This document shows, piece by piece, positions 1 through 10,281 of a DNA stretch of 64,000 nucleotides. Under the pieces are notes generated by a model, which had not been told where the DNA came from, searched no databases, and was given only the letters and a program-made list of their open reading frames with translations. The translations under genes and the position numbers were made by a program. The stretch comes from Bacteroidales bacterium (GTDB taxonomy: Bacteria; Bacteroidota; Bacteroidia; Bacteroidales; UBA4181), in contig JAISOY010000082.1 of assembly GCA_031275285.1 (NCBI GenBank), forward strand, positions 1 through 64,000, in the 5' to 3' direction. Each line of letters opens with the position of its first letter. Within the stretch, counting starts at the first letter, position 1.

Positions 1-63
1 AAAGGAGATGAGTTCCTAAGCCTTTTGTTGTTATAAGTACAGTTCACTTTAATCTTTCCACAA

Positions 64-3000
64 ATGTCAGTTCATAAAACAGAAAGAATCAATTTTTCTT
101 CCATACAAAATCCCTTTGAATATCCGGATTTTTTGGAAATCCAATTAAAAGCATTTTACGATTTTTTCCAAATCGATACTACTCCGGAAAATCGAAAAAA
201 TGAAGGATTATATAAAGTTTTTCAGGAAAATTTTCCGATTACCGACACAAGAAACAACTTTGTGCTGGAATTCATCGACTATTTTGTAGATCCTCCGCGT
301 TATACTATTGATGAGTGTATTGAGCGGGGATTGACTTATAGCGTTCCGCTCAAAGCAAAACTAAAATTATATTGTACCGATCCTGAACATGAGGATTTTG
401 ATACGGTAATACAGGATGTATATTTGGGTACGGTTCCGTATATGACTCCTAAAGGATCATTTGTGATCAATGGAGCAGAACGTGTAGTCGTATCACAATT
501 GCACCGTTCTCCCGGAGTCTTTTTTGGACAAAGCCTACATGCTAACGGGACTAAGTTATATTCAGCACGTATCATACCTTTTAAAGGTTCATGGATCGAG
601 TTTGCTACTGACATTAATAGTGTCATGTATGCCTATATCGACCGTAAGAAAAAGTTGCCCGTAACCACTCTTTTACGTGCGATAGGTTACGAAAATGATA
701 AAGATATTCTCGCCATATTTGATTTGGCTGATGAACTGAAAGTTTCCAAAACATCTGTTAAGAAGGCTGTAGGACGGAAATTAGCTGCCCGTGTATTAAA
801 AACATGGGTAGAGGATTTTGTGGATGAGGATACCGGTGAAGTGGTTTCCATTGAACGTAATGAAGTAATTATTGACCGGGAAACCATTCTTGAGCCTGAT
901 CATGTAGATATGATTGTAAATTCGGGTGCTGAAACCATTCTTTTGCATAAAGAAGGTCAGAATATCACCGATTTCGCCATTATATATAATACATTGCAGA
1001 AAGATGCATGTAACTCTGAAAAAGAAGCCGTTTTGCATATTTACAGGCAGTTGCGTAGTTCAGAACCACCTGATGAAGCTACTGCCCGTGATGTAATTGA
1101 TAAACTCTTTTTCTCGGATAAGCGTTATGACCTCGGAGATGTCGGACGTTACCGGATCAATAAAAAATTAAATCTCAATACACCAGCAGATACAAAAGTA
1201 TTGACCCGTGAAGATATTATTGAGATTATAAAATATCTGATTCAGCTGATTAACTCTAAAGCCGATGTAGATGATATTGACCATTTGAGTAATCGTCGTG
1301 TACGTACGGTAGGAGAGCAGTTGGCAGGGCAGTTCAGTGTCGGTTTGGCACGTATGGCCCGTACTATCCGTGAGCGTATGAATGTTCGCGATAACGAGGT
1401 GTTTACTCCGATTGACCTGATCAATTCAAAAACTTTATCTTCGGTCATCAATTCGTTCTTTGGGACCAATCAGTTGTCACAGTTTATGGATCAGACCAAT
1501 CCGTTGGCGGAAATGACCCATAAACGTCGTTTATCTGCATTGGGCCCAGGAGGTTTGACCCGTGAACGTGCAGGTTTTGAGGTTCGTGACGTTCACTTCA
1601 CACATTACGGACGGTTATGTCCCATTGAAACACCTGAAGGACCCAATATCGGTTTGATCTCTTCACTTTGTGTATTTGCAAAGATCAATAATCTCGGTTT
1701 TATTGAAACACCATATCGTAAAGTTGAAGAATCTGTAGTGTCATTAAACGAAGATGGTGTCGTATACTTAAGTGCAGAAGAAGAAGAAGGAAAGATAATA
1801 GCACAGGCCGATGTGAAAGTCGACGCAAAAGGTCATTTTATGGAAGTCCGTGCAAAATCAAGGTTAGATGCAGACTATCCGGTGGTAGAACCTTCGGAAG
1901 TGAACATGATGGATGTGGCTCCGAACCAGATCGCATCAATTGCTGCATCCTTAATCCCGTTCCTCGAACATGACGATGCGAACCGTGCCTTGATGGGATC
2001 AAACATGATGCGTCAGGCGGTACCATTATTGAAACCTCAGGCTCCGGTTGTAGGTACTGGTATTGAACATACCGTAGCAAAGGATTCCCGTTTGCTCGTG
2101 CTTGCAGAAAAAGACGGTATAGTTGAATCGGTGGATGCACGTAAGATAGCTATCCGTTATGATTTGACAGAGGAGGAAAAATTCATGAGCTTTGATAATG
2201 ATTTGAAAGTTTATGATTTACCTAAATTTACCAAAACAAATCAAAGTACATGTATTAATATGCGACCGATCGTTAAAAAAGGCGATCGTGTAGTAAAAGG
2301 ACAAATCCTGACCGAAGGTTATTCTACCGATAATGGAGAACTGGCTTTAGGTAAAAACCTGAAGGTGGCATTCATGCCATGGAAAGGATACAACTTTGAA
2401 GATGCAATTGTCATCAGTGAAAGAGTGGTGAGCAATGATGTGTTCACATCACTTCATATTGATGAATATTTATTGGAAGTGCGCGATACGAAACGTGGGC
2501 TGGAAGAATTGACTTCGGATATTCCGAATGTGAGTGAAGAAGCCACCAGGAATCTGGATGAAAACGGATTGATCATGATCGGTGCACATGTTGAACCGGG
2601 AGATATCCTTATAGGTAAGATTACACCTAAAGGAGAATCAGACCCATCGCCTGAAGAAAAATTATTGAGGGCTATTTTCGGGGACAAAGCCGGTGATGTG
2701 AAAGATGCTTCATTAAAAGCACCCCCGTCATTGTATGGTGTGGTAGTGGATAAAAAACTCTTTTCACGTAGTGTGAAAGATAAAAAAGCCAAGACCAACG
2801 AAAAAGCTATTCTTCAAAAAATTGAAGATGAGTTCAATAAACTGGCGGATGAATTGAAAGGCCGTCTGGTAGAGAAATTAATGGTGATGCTGAATGGTAA
2901 GACTTCACAGGGTGTGAAAGATTACTATAATGTGGAAATTGTCCCTAAGGGATCCAAGTTTTCTGCCAAACAACTGATGGACATTGATTATACCAATGTA

Positions 3001-3873
3001 AATCCGGGTAAATGGACTTCTGATAAGGCTAAAAACGATTCTATCAAGGATATACTTCATAATTATATGGCCAAGTATAAGGAAATAGAGGCTGTATATA
3101 AACGTAAAAAATATAATGTGACCATTGGCGATGAACTGCCTGCTGGTATTATCCAATTAGCTAAGGTATACATTGCGAAGAAACGTAAAGTAAAAGTAGG
3201 AGATAAAATGGCAGGCCGCCACGGAAATAAAGGTATTGTTTCCAAGATTGCCCGTGCGGAAGATATGCCTTTCCTTGCAGACGGCACACCGGTTGATATC
3301 GTACTTAATCCGTTGGGGGTACCTTCGCGTATGAACCTTGGACAGATATACGAAACTGTGTTGGGTTGGGCTGGTGAGAAATTAGGTGTAAAATTTGCCA
3401 CTCCAATTTTTGATGGTGCTGAATTGGAAAATATCAATGATTGGACAGACAAAGCCGGTCTTCCGCGTTATGGACGTAGTTACCTCTATGACGGGGGAAC
3501 GGGAGAACGTTTCGACCAGCCTGCAACTGTAGGTATCATCTATATGTTGAAATTAGGACATATGGTAGATGACAAGATGCATGCCCGTTCTATTGGTCCG
3601 TATTCTCTTATTACCCAGCAACCGTTGGGAGGTAAGGCGCAATTCGGAGGTCAGCGTTTTGGAGAAATGGAGGTCTGGGCACTTGAAGCATTCGGTGCTG
3701 CTAATATCCTACAGGAAATCATTACAGTCAAATCTGACGATGTGGTAGGGCGTGCCAAAACATATGAAGCCATTGTTAAAGGCGAGCCTATGCCTACTCC
3801 TGGAGTTCCGGAATCATTCAATGTATTGTTGCATGAAATGAGAGGATTAGGATTAAGTATCAATCTTGTATAA
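64..3873 (+). CDS. rpoB: DNA-directed RNA polymerase subunit beta
   Basis: This is the beta subunit of RNA polymerase, which forms half of the catalytic cleft and carries the rifampicin-binding pocket. The 1269-residue protein is collinear with bacterial RpoB. The rifampicin region is visible around residues 470-530 ([18 protein letters not shown], then [13 protein letters not shown]), followed by the conserved [21 protein letters not shown] stretch. The C-terminus has the [20 protein letters not shown] segment that contacts beta-prime. rpoC follows 94 bases downstream, as expected for a cotranscribed pair. The 63 bases upstream hold no further gene start; the ribosomal protein genes usually found there lie outside the window. 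Identification is certain. Confidence 0.99.
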   Translation: MSVHKTERINFSSIQNPFEYPDFLEIQLKAFYDFFQIDTTPENRKNEGLYKVFQENFPITDTRNNFVLEFIDYFVDPPRYTIDECIERGLTYSVPLKAKLKLYCTDPEHEDFDTVIQDVYLGTVPYMTPKGSFVINGAERVVVSQLHRSPGVFFGQSLHANGTKLYSARIIPFKGSWIEFATDINSVMYAYIDRKKKLPVTTLLRAIGYENDKDILAIFDLADELKVSKTSVKKAVGRKLAARVLKTWVEDFVDEDTGEVVSIERNEVIIDRETILEPDHVDMIVNSGAETILLHKEGQNITDFAIIYNTLQKDACNSEKEAVLHIYRQLRSSEPPDEATARDVIDKLFFSDKRYDLGDVGRYRINKKLNLNTPADTKVLTREDIIEIIKYLIQLINSKADVDDIDHLSNRRVRTVGEQLAGQFSVGLARMARTIRERMNVRDNEVFTPIDLINSKTLSSVINSFFGTNQLSQFMDQTNPLAEMTHKRRLSALGPGGLTRERAGFEVRDVHFTHYGRLCPIETPEGPNIGLISSLCVFAKINNLGFIETPYRKVEESVVSLNEDGVVYLSAEEEEGKIIAQADVKVDAKGHFMEVRAKSRLDADYPVVEPSEVNMMDVAPNQIASIAASLIPFLEHDDANRALMGSNMMRQAVPLLKPQAPVVGTGIEHTVAKDSRLLVLAEKDGIVESVDARKIAIRYDLTEEEKFMSFDNDLKVYDLPKFTKTNQSTCINMRPIVKKGDRVVKGQILTEGYSTDNGELALGKNLKVAFMPWKGYNFEDAIVISERVVSNDVFTSLHIDEYLLEVRDTKRGLEELTSDIPNVSEEATRNLDENGLIMIGAHVEPGDILIGKITPKGESDPSPEEKLLRAIFGDKAGDVKDASLKAPPSLYGVVVDKKLFSRSVKDKKAKTNEKAILQKIEDEFNKLADELKGRLVEKLMVMLNGKTSQGVKDYYNVEIVPKGSKFSAKQLMDIDYTNVNPGKWTSDKAKNDSIKDILHNYMAKYKEIEAVYKRKKYNVTIGDELPAGIIQLAKVYIAKKRKVKVGDKMAGRHGNKGIVSKIARAEDMPFLADGTPVDIVLNPLGVPSRMNLGQIYETVLGWAGEKLGVKFATPIFDGAELENINDWTDKAGLPRYGRSYLYDGGTGERFDQPATVGIIYMLKLGHMVDDKMHARSIGPYSLITQQPLGGKAQFGGQRFGEMEVWALEAFGAANILQEIITVKSDDVVGRAKTYEAIVKGEPMPTPGVPESFNVLLHEMRGLGLSINLV

Positions 3874-3874
3874 T

Positions 3875-3945
3875 AATTATGAATTATGATGATGGATAGT
3901 AGTTTTAATTTACGTTTCATCACTCGTAATTTATCGTTCATAATT
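3875..3945. repeat. Inverted repeat between rpoB and rpoC
   Basis: Perfect 9-base arms, AATTATGAA at 3875-3883 and TTCATAATT at 3937-3945, enclose about 53 bases that are themselves partly self-complementary (ATGATGA near 3887 and TCATCACTCGTAAT near 3918). A transcript could fold into a long, imperfect AT-rich stem between the two cistrons. A similar AT-rich inverted repeat lies between mutB and mutA. Its role (processing, modest termination, or none) cannot be told from sequence. Confidence 0.45.
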
Positions 3946-3967
3946 GGTTATTAAAAATCATCTTACG

Positions 3968-6900
3968 ATGTCATTTAGAAAAGATAATAAAGCAAAAAGC
4001 ACTTTTAAAAAGATAACAATCGGGTTAGCTTCTCCGGAAGAAATCCTTGAACGTTCAAGTGGTGAGGTGCTGAAACCGGAAACCATAAATTACCGTACTT
4101 ATAAGCCGGAGCGTGATGGTTTATTCTGTGAACGGATTTTTGGACCTATCAAAGATTACGAATGCCATTGCGGTAAATACAAACGTATTCGCTATAAAGG
4201 AATTGTGTGTGACCGCTGTGGTGTTGAAGTAACCGAAAAGAAAGTGCGCCGTGAAAGGACAGGGCATATCCAATTGACTGTTCCCGTAGCACATATATGG
4301 TATTTCCGTTCATTGCCCAATAAAATAGGGTATTTGCTCGGATTGCCTTCCAAAAAGCTGGATGCCATTATTTATTACGAACGTTATGTGGTGATCCAAC
4401 CTGGAATAAAAGCGATTGATGGTGTGAAAGCGATGGATTTCCTTACGGAAGAAGAGTATCTGGATATCATGGAATCTCTGCCGAAAGAAAATCAGATGCT
4501 GGAAGATGACGATCCTAACAAGTTTATTGCAGACATGGGGGCTGAGGCCCTTTGTAAGATATTAGGCCGGTTAAAGTTGGATGAGTTATCTTATGAATTA
4601 CGCCATAAAGCCAGTATTGAGACATCTCAGCAACGTAAAGCAGATGCCCTGAAACGTTTACAGGTAGTAGAAGCTTTTCGTGAATCAGTAGAAGTCAATA
4701 AGCCGGAATGGATGATCCTGAAGGTAATTCCGGTTATCCCACCTGAATTAAGACCATTGGTACCTTTAGATGGCGGACGTTTTGCCACTTCCGACCTGAA
4801 TGATTTGTATCGTCGTGTCATTATCCGTAATAATCGCTTAAAAAGATTGATGGAGATCAAAGCTCCCGAAGTAATTTTACGTAATGAAAAACGTATGTTA
4901 CAGGAGGCCGTTGACTCTCTGTTCGATAATTCACGTAAGGCCAATGCTGTTAAAACAGATGCTAACCGTCCGTTGAAATCATTAAGTGACAGCTTAAAAG
5001 GTAAACAAGGCCGTTTCCGTCAGAACCTGCTCGGTAAACGTGTGGATTATTCTGCACGTTCGGTAATCGTAGTAGGTCCTGAATTACAATTACATGAATG
5101 TGGCCTTCCGAAAGATATGGCGGCAGAACTATACAAGCCTTTTATCATCAGGAAATTGATAGAAAGAGGTATTGTTAAAACAGTGAAGTCGGCCAAGAAA
5201 ATAGTTGACCGTAAGGATCCTGTGGTTTGGGATATTCTTGAAAATGTTTTGAAAGGACATCCTGTATTACTGAACCGCGCTCCGACTTTGCACCGGTTAG
5301 GGATACAAGCTTTCCAGCCAAAATTGATCGAAGGAAAGGCAATTCAGTTGCACCCGTTAGTTTGTACAGCTTTCAACGCCGACTTTGACGGTGACCAGAT
5401 GGCGGTTCATGTGCCTCTTGGTAATGCAGCCATTCTGGAAGCCCAGTTGTTGATGCTTGCTTCCCATAATATTTTGAATCCTGCTAATGGTGCGCCGATT
5501 ACAGTACCGTCGCAAGACATGGTATTAGGGTTATATTATATGACTAAAGAGCGTAAGAGCACACCAGATAGGATTGTTAAAGGGGAAGGACTGGTCTTTT
5601 ATTCACCCGAAGAAGTGAACATCGCTTATAATGAAAAGCGTGCTGATCTTCATGCTAAAGTAAAAGTTCGTACACGAACCGTAGAGAATGGTCAGCCGGT
5701 CACCAAAATTATAGATACAACTGTCGGACGTATTATTTTCAACGAAGTAGTACCTGAAGAAGTTGGTTATCTCAATGAAGTGTTGACAAAAAAATCATTG
5801 CGCGATATTATCGGCAATGTCTTGAAAATGACAGGAACAGCTCGTACAGCAAAGTTCCTTGATGATATCAAAAATCTCGGTTATAGAATGGCTTTCCAGG
5901 GAGGATTGTCGTTTAATCTTGCCGATGTGATTGTTCCCGAAGAAAAAACCAGTCTGGTGAACGAAGGTTATGAACAAGTAGAAGAAGTAATGAATAACTA
6001 TAATATGGGATTCATCACCAACAACGAACGTTATAATCAGATTGTCGATATCTGGACACATACCAATGCCAAACTGACCAATATCGTGATGAATCAGTTG
6101 ACCAATGATAATCAGGGGTTCAATGCGGTATATATGATGCTTGATTCCGGAGCCCGTGGTTCGAAAGAACAGATACGTCAGCTTTCAGGAATGCGTGGTT
6201 TGATGGCTAAACCTAAGAAATCCGGTTCAGCTGGTCCTGAAATTATTGAAAACCCGATCCTTGCGAATTTTAAAGAAGGATTATCGGTTTTGGAATATTT
6301 TATTTCCACCCACGGTGCACGTAAAGGTTTGGCCGATACGGCTTTAAAAACAGCCGATGCAGGTTATCTAACCCGTCGTTTGGTAGACGTATCACAGGAC
6401 GTGATCATTACGGAATCCGATTGCGGAACACTTCGCGGATTATTGGCTACAGCCAATAAAAATAACGAAGAAGTGGTACAGTCATTATATGAAAAGATTT
6501 TGGGTCGTACAACGGTTCATGATATTTTCCACCCGCTTACAGGTGAATTGATCATTGCTTCCGGTGATGAGATTACAGAAGAGATCGCACAGGTTATTGA
6601 AGATTCTCCGATCGAGCAGGTAGAGATTCGTTCGATGTTGACCTGTGAGTCGAAGAAAGGAGTGTGTGCAAAATGCTATGGTCGTAGCTTGGCAACCGGC
6701 CGTATGGTTCAGATGGGAGAAGCGGTAGGAGTTATTGCAGCTCAGTCTATCGGGGAACCGGGAACACAGTTGACACTCCGTACATTCCACGTAGGGGGTG
6801 CCGTAGCCGGGGTAAGTAGTGAATCCAATTCTATTATAGCCAGATATGATGGTATTGCCGAGATTGATGAATTGCGTACTATTGAGCGCACCAACTCCGA

Positions 6901-8263
6901 AGGTAATCCTGAATCCGTTGTAATTGGCCGGGCAGCTGAATTGCGTATTATTGATAAAAATACAGGGATCACGCTGACCACTCAAAACATTCCTTATGGT
7001 TCATTGCTTTTCATCAAGAATGGCGAAGAGGTGGAAAAAGGTAAATTGATCTGTCGCTGGGATCCTTTCAGTGCAGTAATTATCTCTGAAGTATCCGGTA
7101 AAATATCTTTTGAAAACCTTACAGATGGTGTGACCTATCGTGAGGAGACGGACGATCAGACTGGATTTAGCGAAAAAGTAGTTATAGAGTCAAGAGATAA
7201 ACAGAAAAATCCGGCCATACGTATTGTTGGTGATGATAAATCTGTAATTTCCTCTTATAACCTACCAGTAGGAGCACATATCCAGGTAAAAGATAAGGAA
7301 AAAGTGGCTGCCGGTGATATTTTGGTAAAGATTCCCCGTGCTGTTGCCAAATCATCCGGTGACATTACCGGTGGTGGTGGTTTGCCGCGTGTAACCGAAT
7401 TGTTTGAAGCACGTAATCCATCGAATCCTGCTGTTGTTTCGGAAATTGATGGTGAAATCTCATTCGGTAAGGTAAAACGTGGTAATCGTGAGATTTTAGT
7501 GACCTCCAAATCCGGAGAAGTCAAAAAATATATGGTGCCGCTGAGTAAACAGATCCTGGTTCAGGAAAACGATTATGTGAAGGCAGGTTCTCCTCTTTCG
7601 GATGGAGCCATTACACCTTCGGATATTCTGGCAATCAAAGGACCCACGAAAGTACAGGAATACATTGTCAATGAAATTCAGGAAGTATACCGTATGCAGG
7701 GTGTGAAGATCAATGATAAGCACTTTGAAGTAATTGTCCGTCAGATGATGCGCAAGGTACAAATTGTTGATCCCGGTGATACACGTTTCCTTGAAGGACA
7801 AATTGTTGATAAATGGGAATTCATGAATGAAAACGACTATATCTATGGTAAAAAAGTAGTTGTTGATGCTGGAGACTCTTCTTTACGCCCCGGACAAATT
7901 ATCGCGGTTCGTAAACTTCGTGATGAGAATTCGGTGTTGAAACGTCGTGATGCAAAAGTCATTGAAGCCCGTGATGTGATTCCGGCAACATCGTTCCAGA
8001 TACTACAGGGTATTACCCGTGCAGCACTTCAGACACAAAGTTTCTTTTCAGCAGCGTCTTTCCAGGAGACGACCAAGGTGCTCAATGAGGCTGCCATTTA
8101 TGGAAAGGTAGATAACTTAGATGGTTTGAAAGAAAATGTGCTGGTAGGACATTTGATTCCAGCCGGAACAGGAGTCCGGGATTATTCGAAAATAGTCGTC
8201 GGTTCTATGGAAGATTATGACAAATTACATTCTGCCAAAGCTTATAGCATGGAAGATGAATAA
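3968..8263 (+). CDS. rpoC: DNA-directed RNA polymerase subunit beta-prime
   Basis: This is the beta-prime subunit, which carries the active-site magnesium. The start is placed at the ATG of MSFRKDNK (1431 residues); an upstream TTG in the same frame adds eight residues with no family support. Visible landmarks are the N-terminal zinc ribbon (CHCGKY..., then CDRCGVEV), the catalytic [12 protein letters not shown] motif near residue 470, the trigger-loop region ([20 protein letters not shown]), and the second zinc site ([14 protein letters not shown]). The gene follows rpoB on the same strand and is followed by a strong terminator at 8292. The sequence shows nothing unusual for the family. Confidence 0.99.
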   Translation: MSFRKDNKAKSTFKKITIGLASPEEILERSSGEVLKPETINYRTYKPERDGLFCERIFGPIKDYECHCGKYKRIRYKGIVCDRCGVEVTEKKVRRERTGHIQLTVPVAHIWYFRSLPNKIGYLLGLPSKKLDAIIYYERYVVIQPGIKAIDGVKAMDFLTEEEYLDIMESLPKENQMLEDDDPNKFIADMGAEALCKILGRLKLDELSYELRHKASIETSQQRKADALKRLQVVEAFRESVEVNKPEWMILKVIPVIPPELRPLVPLDGGRFATSDLNDLYRRVIIRNNRLKRLMEIKAPEVILRNEKRMLQEAVDSLFDNSRKANAVKTDANRPLKSLSDSLKGKQGRFRQNLLGKRVDYSARSVIVVGPELQLHECGLPKDMAAELYKPFIIRKLIERGIVKTVKSAKKIVDRKDPVVWDILENVLKGHPVLLNRAPTLHRLGIQAFQPKLIEGKAIQLHPLVCTAFNADFDGDQMAVHVPLGNAAILEAQLLMLASHNILNPANGAPITVPSQDMVLGLYYMTKERKSTPDRIVKGEGLVFYSPEEVNIAYNEKRADLHAKVKVRTRTVENGQPVTKIIDTTVGRIIFNEVVPEEVGYLNEVLTKKSLRDIIGNVLKMTGTARTAKFLDDIKNLGYRMAFQGGLSFNLADVIVPEEKTSLVNEGYEQVEEVMNNYNMGFITNNERYNQIVDIWTHTNAKLTNIVMNQLTNDNQGFNAVYMMLDSGARGSKEQIRQLSGMRGLMAKPKKSGSAGPEIIENPILANFKEGLSVLEYFISTHGARKGLADTALKTADAGYLTRRLVDVSQDVIITESDCGTLRGLLATANKNNEEVVQSLYEKILGRTTVHDIFHPLTGELIIASGDEITEEIAQVIEDSPIEQVEIRSMLTCESKKGVCAKCYGRSLATGRMVQMGEAVGVIAAQSIGEPGTQLTLRTFHVGGAVAGVSSESNSIIARYDGIAEIDELRTIERTNSEGNPESVVIGRAAELRIIDKNTGITLTTQNIPYGSLLFIKNGEEVEKGKLICRWDPFSAVIISEVSGKISFENLTDGVTYREETDDQTGFSEKVVIESRDKQKNPAIRIVGDDKSVISSYNLPVGAHIQVKDKEKVAAGDILVKIPRAVAKSSGDITGGGGLPRVTELFEARNPSNPAVVSEIDGEISFGKVKRGNREILVTSKSGEVKKYMVPLSKQILVQENDYVKAGSPLSDGAITPSDILAIKGPTKVQEYIVNEIQEVYRMQGVKINDKHFEVIVRQMMRKVQIVDPGDTRFLEGQIVDKWEFMNENDYIYGKKVVVDAGDSSLRPGQIIAVRKLRDENSVLKRRDAKVIEARDVIPATSFQILQGITRAALQTQSFFSAASFQETTKVLNEAAIYGKVDNLDGLKENVLVGHLIPAGTGVRDYSKIVVGSMEDYDKLHSAKAYSMEDE

Positions 8264-8291
8264 GGATGTAAAAAGACACATATAAGAAAAT

Positions 8292-8328
8292 AAAGGCCCG
8301 GTATGTATTAAAATATACCGGGCCTTTT
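8292..8328 (+). terminator. Strong intrinsic terminator of the rpoBC operon
   Basis: A perfect 13-base stem (AAAGGCCCGGTAT at 8292-8304 with its complement at 8315-8327) has a GC-rich core and a 10-base loop, and ends in TTTT. It lies 28 bases after the rpoC stop and before the rimP promoter, so it separates the two operons. The flanking A and T runs would let it work on either strand. Confidence 0.9.
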
Positions 8329-8358
8329 GCTGGTATTACCTATGTAATTGATATATAT

Positions 8359-8389
8359 TTTGTATTTACGTGAAAATATATTACATTTG
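8359..8389 (+). promoter_or_regulatory. Bacteroidota-type promoter for rimP-nusA-infB
   Basis: TTTG at 8359-8362 and TACATTTG at 8382-8389 are separated by exactly 19 bases. This matches the TTTG / TAnnTTTG consensus of the Bacteroidota primary sigma factor. Transcription should begin near 8396, just before the leader hairpin, leaving a leader of about 50 bases ahead of rimP. Confidence 0.75.
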
Positions 8390-8411
8390 CACTGGTTTTT
8401 AAAAACGAAGT

Positions 8412-8428
8412 GGGGGACGCAATCCCCC
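8412..8428 (+). promoter_or_regulatory. GC-rich hairpin in the rimP leader
   Basis: GGGGGA (8412-8417) and TCCCCC (8423-8428) pair around a five-base CGCAA loop. It lies in the predicted 5' untranslated region, 19 bases before the rimP start, and stands out in an AT-rich surrounding. It has no following T-run, so it is not a typical terminator. It could shape translation or stability of the operon transcript, or bind a protein; this is inference. Confidence 0.5.
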
Positions 8429-8447
8429 TTCTTTATATGCCAAAAGC

Positions 8448-8912
8448 ATGATTTCGAAGGATATTGTAAAAAGCATTGTACAATCGTTCATTGAGGGGCA
8501 GACCATTTTCTTAGTGGATATCAGGGTAGATGATACTAACCGGATATTTGTAGAAGTGGATAAACCAGAAGGGATTACCATCGATGAATGTGTCAGCATC
8601 AGTCGTGCCATCGAAGCCAGTCTTGATCGGGAAATAGAAGATTATGAACTGGAAGTATCTTCTCCGGGATTAACAGAGCCATTTAAAGTAATAGGTCAAT
8701 ACCAAAAAAATTGCGGGAGAATGGTGGATGTAGTCATGAAAGAAGGGCAAAAGATCAAGGGACTGTTGCAATATGTAGATGATGAAGGGATAATGTTGGA
8801 GGTAGAGGCAAAAATCAGAGAGGAAGGGAAGAAGCGACCGAAAATCGTGAAACAATCCGTTCCGTTAAAATATAACGATATTAAAGCAACCAAGGTTACG
8901 ATCACTTTTTAG
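8448..8912 (+). CDS. rimP: Ribosome maturation factor RimP
   Basis: RimP assists assembly of the 30S ribosomal subunit. The 154-residue protein has the family's N-terminal domain with the conserved LEVSSPGLTEPF segment (near residue 70) and a C-terminal SH3-like region with LKYNDIKATKV. Length and position are typical: rimP-nusA-infB is a widely conserved operon, and nusA starts 12 bases after this stop. Expression probably comes from the canonical promoter at 8359-8389. The ATG start agrees with the family N-terminus. Confidence 0.95.
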   Translation: MISKDIVKSIVQSFIEGQTIFLVDIRVDDTNRIFVEVDKPEGITIDECVSISRAIEASLDREIEDYELEVSSPGLTEPFKVIGQYQKNCGRMVDVVMKEGQKIKGLLQYVDDEGIMLEVEAKIREEGKKRPKIVKQSVPLKYNDIKATKVTITF

Positions 8913-8924
8913 TCAATTCAGATA

Positions 8925-10163
8925 ATGGAAAATCTAAGATTATTGGATACTTTTTCGGAATTCAAGGAGTTAAAAAATATAGACCGCGCTACCATGATGA
9001 GCGTGCTTGAAGATGTATTTCGCAGTACCCTGGCAAAAAAATATGAAACGGATGAAAATTTCGATGTGATCATCAATATTGACAAAGGTGACTTTGAAAT
9101 ATGGAGGAACAGAGAAGTAGTCGCTGATGCGGATTTTACTGATCCTAATCTCCAGATTCCGTTATCCGAAGCAAAAAAGATCGATGATGATTATGAAGTA
9201 GGGGAGGAAGTAACCGATGAGGTGAAAATGGAAGATTTCGGTCGTCGTTCGATACTTGCTTTAAGGCAAAATCTATCGGCGCGTATCATGGAACTTGAAA
9301 AAGGAAATGTATATGCCAAATATAAAGACCGTATAGGAGAGATCATTACCGGCGAAGTGTATCAGGTTTGGAAACGTGAAATACTGATCATTGATGATGA
9401 TGGAAATGAATTGATTTTGCCTAAGAACGAACAGATCCCATCGGATCATTACCGTAAGGGTGATACTTTACGGGCTGTGGTGTTGCGTGTGGAGATGAAA
9501 AATAATAATCCTTTGATCATATTATCAAGAACATCTCCGGTTTTTCTGGAACGCTTGTTTGAACTGGAAGTACCTGAAATATTTGACGGTTTGATCACCA
9601 TAAAGAAAGTTGTTCGTATTCCGGGTGAAAAGGCAAAAGTGGCCGTAGAATCGTATGATGACCGTATCGATCCGGTAGGAGCTTGTGTAGGGATGAAAGG
9701 ATCACGTATTCATGGGATCGTGAGGGAGTTGCGTAATGAAAATATTGATGTTATAAATTATACTACCAATATCCAGTTATATATTACCCGTGCATTGAGC
9801 CCTGCAAAGGTGATATCCATCAAGGTGAACGAAGCAGACAAACATGTAGAAGTTTTCCTCAAAGCAAGTGAAGTGTCGCTGGCTATAGGAAAAGGCGGAT
9901 CGAATATCAAACTGGCCAGCCAGCTCACCGGTTATGAAATCGATGTGTACAGGGAAGCTGAAGAGGTTGAAGAAGAGGATGTTGATTTAGACGAATTCGG
10001 GGATGAGATAGAAGGATGGATTATTCAGGAATTGAAAAGTATCGGTTGTGATACCGCCAAAAGCGTGTTGGAATTGACGATAGAAGATTTGGTTAAGCGA
10101 ACAGATCTTGAAGAAGAGACAATTCGTGAAGTAACGCGCATATTAAAGGCTGAATTTGAATAA
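8925..10163 (+). CDS. nusA: Transcription termination/antitermination factor NusA
   Basis: NusA binds RNA polymerase and nascent RNA and modulates pausing, termination and antitermination. In the 412-residue protein one can see the N-terminal polymerase-binding domain (residues 1-130), an S1 domain (about 135-200, beginning GEIITGEVYQVWKREIL), and tandem KH domains (the VGACVGMKGSRIHGIVREL segment, then the SLAIGKGGSNIKLASQLTG segment). An acidic linker (EEVEEEDVDLDEFGDE) leads to one short helix-hairpin-helix-like tail. The long C-terminal repeats of enterobacterial NusA are absent, which is usual outside Proteobacteria. It lies between rimP and infB. Confidence 0.97.
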   Translation: MENLRLLDTFSEFKELKNIDRATMMSVLEDVFRSTLAKKYETDENFDVIINIDKGDFEIWRNREVVADADFTDPNLQIPLSEAKKIDDDYEVGEEVTDEVKMEDFGRRSILALRQNLSARIMELEKGNVYAKYKDRIGEIITGEVYQVWKREILIIDDDGNELILPKNEQIPSDHYRKGDTLRAVVLRVEMKNNNPLIILSRTSPVFLERLFELEVPEIFDGLITIKKVVRIPGEKAKVAVESYDDRIDPVGACVGMKGSRIHGIVRELRNENIDVINYTTNIQLYITRALSPAKVISIKVNEADKHVEVFLKASEVSLAIGKGGSNIKLASQLTGYEIDVYREAEEVEEEDVDLDEFGDEIEGWIIQELKSIGCDTAKSVLELTIEDLVKRTDLEEETIREVTRILKAEFE

Positions 10164-10281
10164 AAAGATCAAAGCCGAAAAGAATAAAAATTTATGTGTG
10201 ACCTTTAAATTACGGAGCAATGGATATTTCGTAAAATACAGTCAGCACTTCATAAGATAAATAGAAAAGTAGGTCGATATT

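Noticed and set aside
1-63. Tail of an upstream gene before rpoB
   Set aside because: No frame reads through with recognisable ribosomal-protein sequence; it appears to be intergenic.
6485-6985. A 166-codon open frame antisense to rpoC
   Set aside because: It lies wholly within rpoC, has an unconvincing Asn/Cys/Thr-rich composition and no recognisable domain; it is a by-product of the conserved coding strand.
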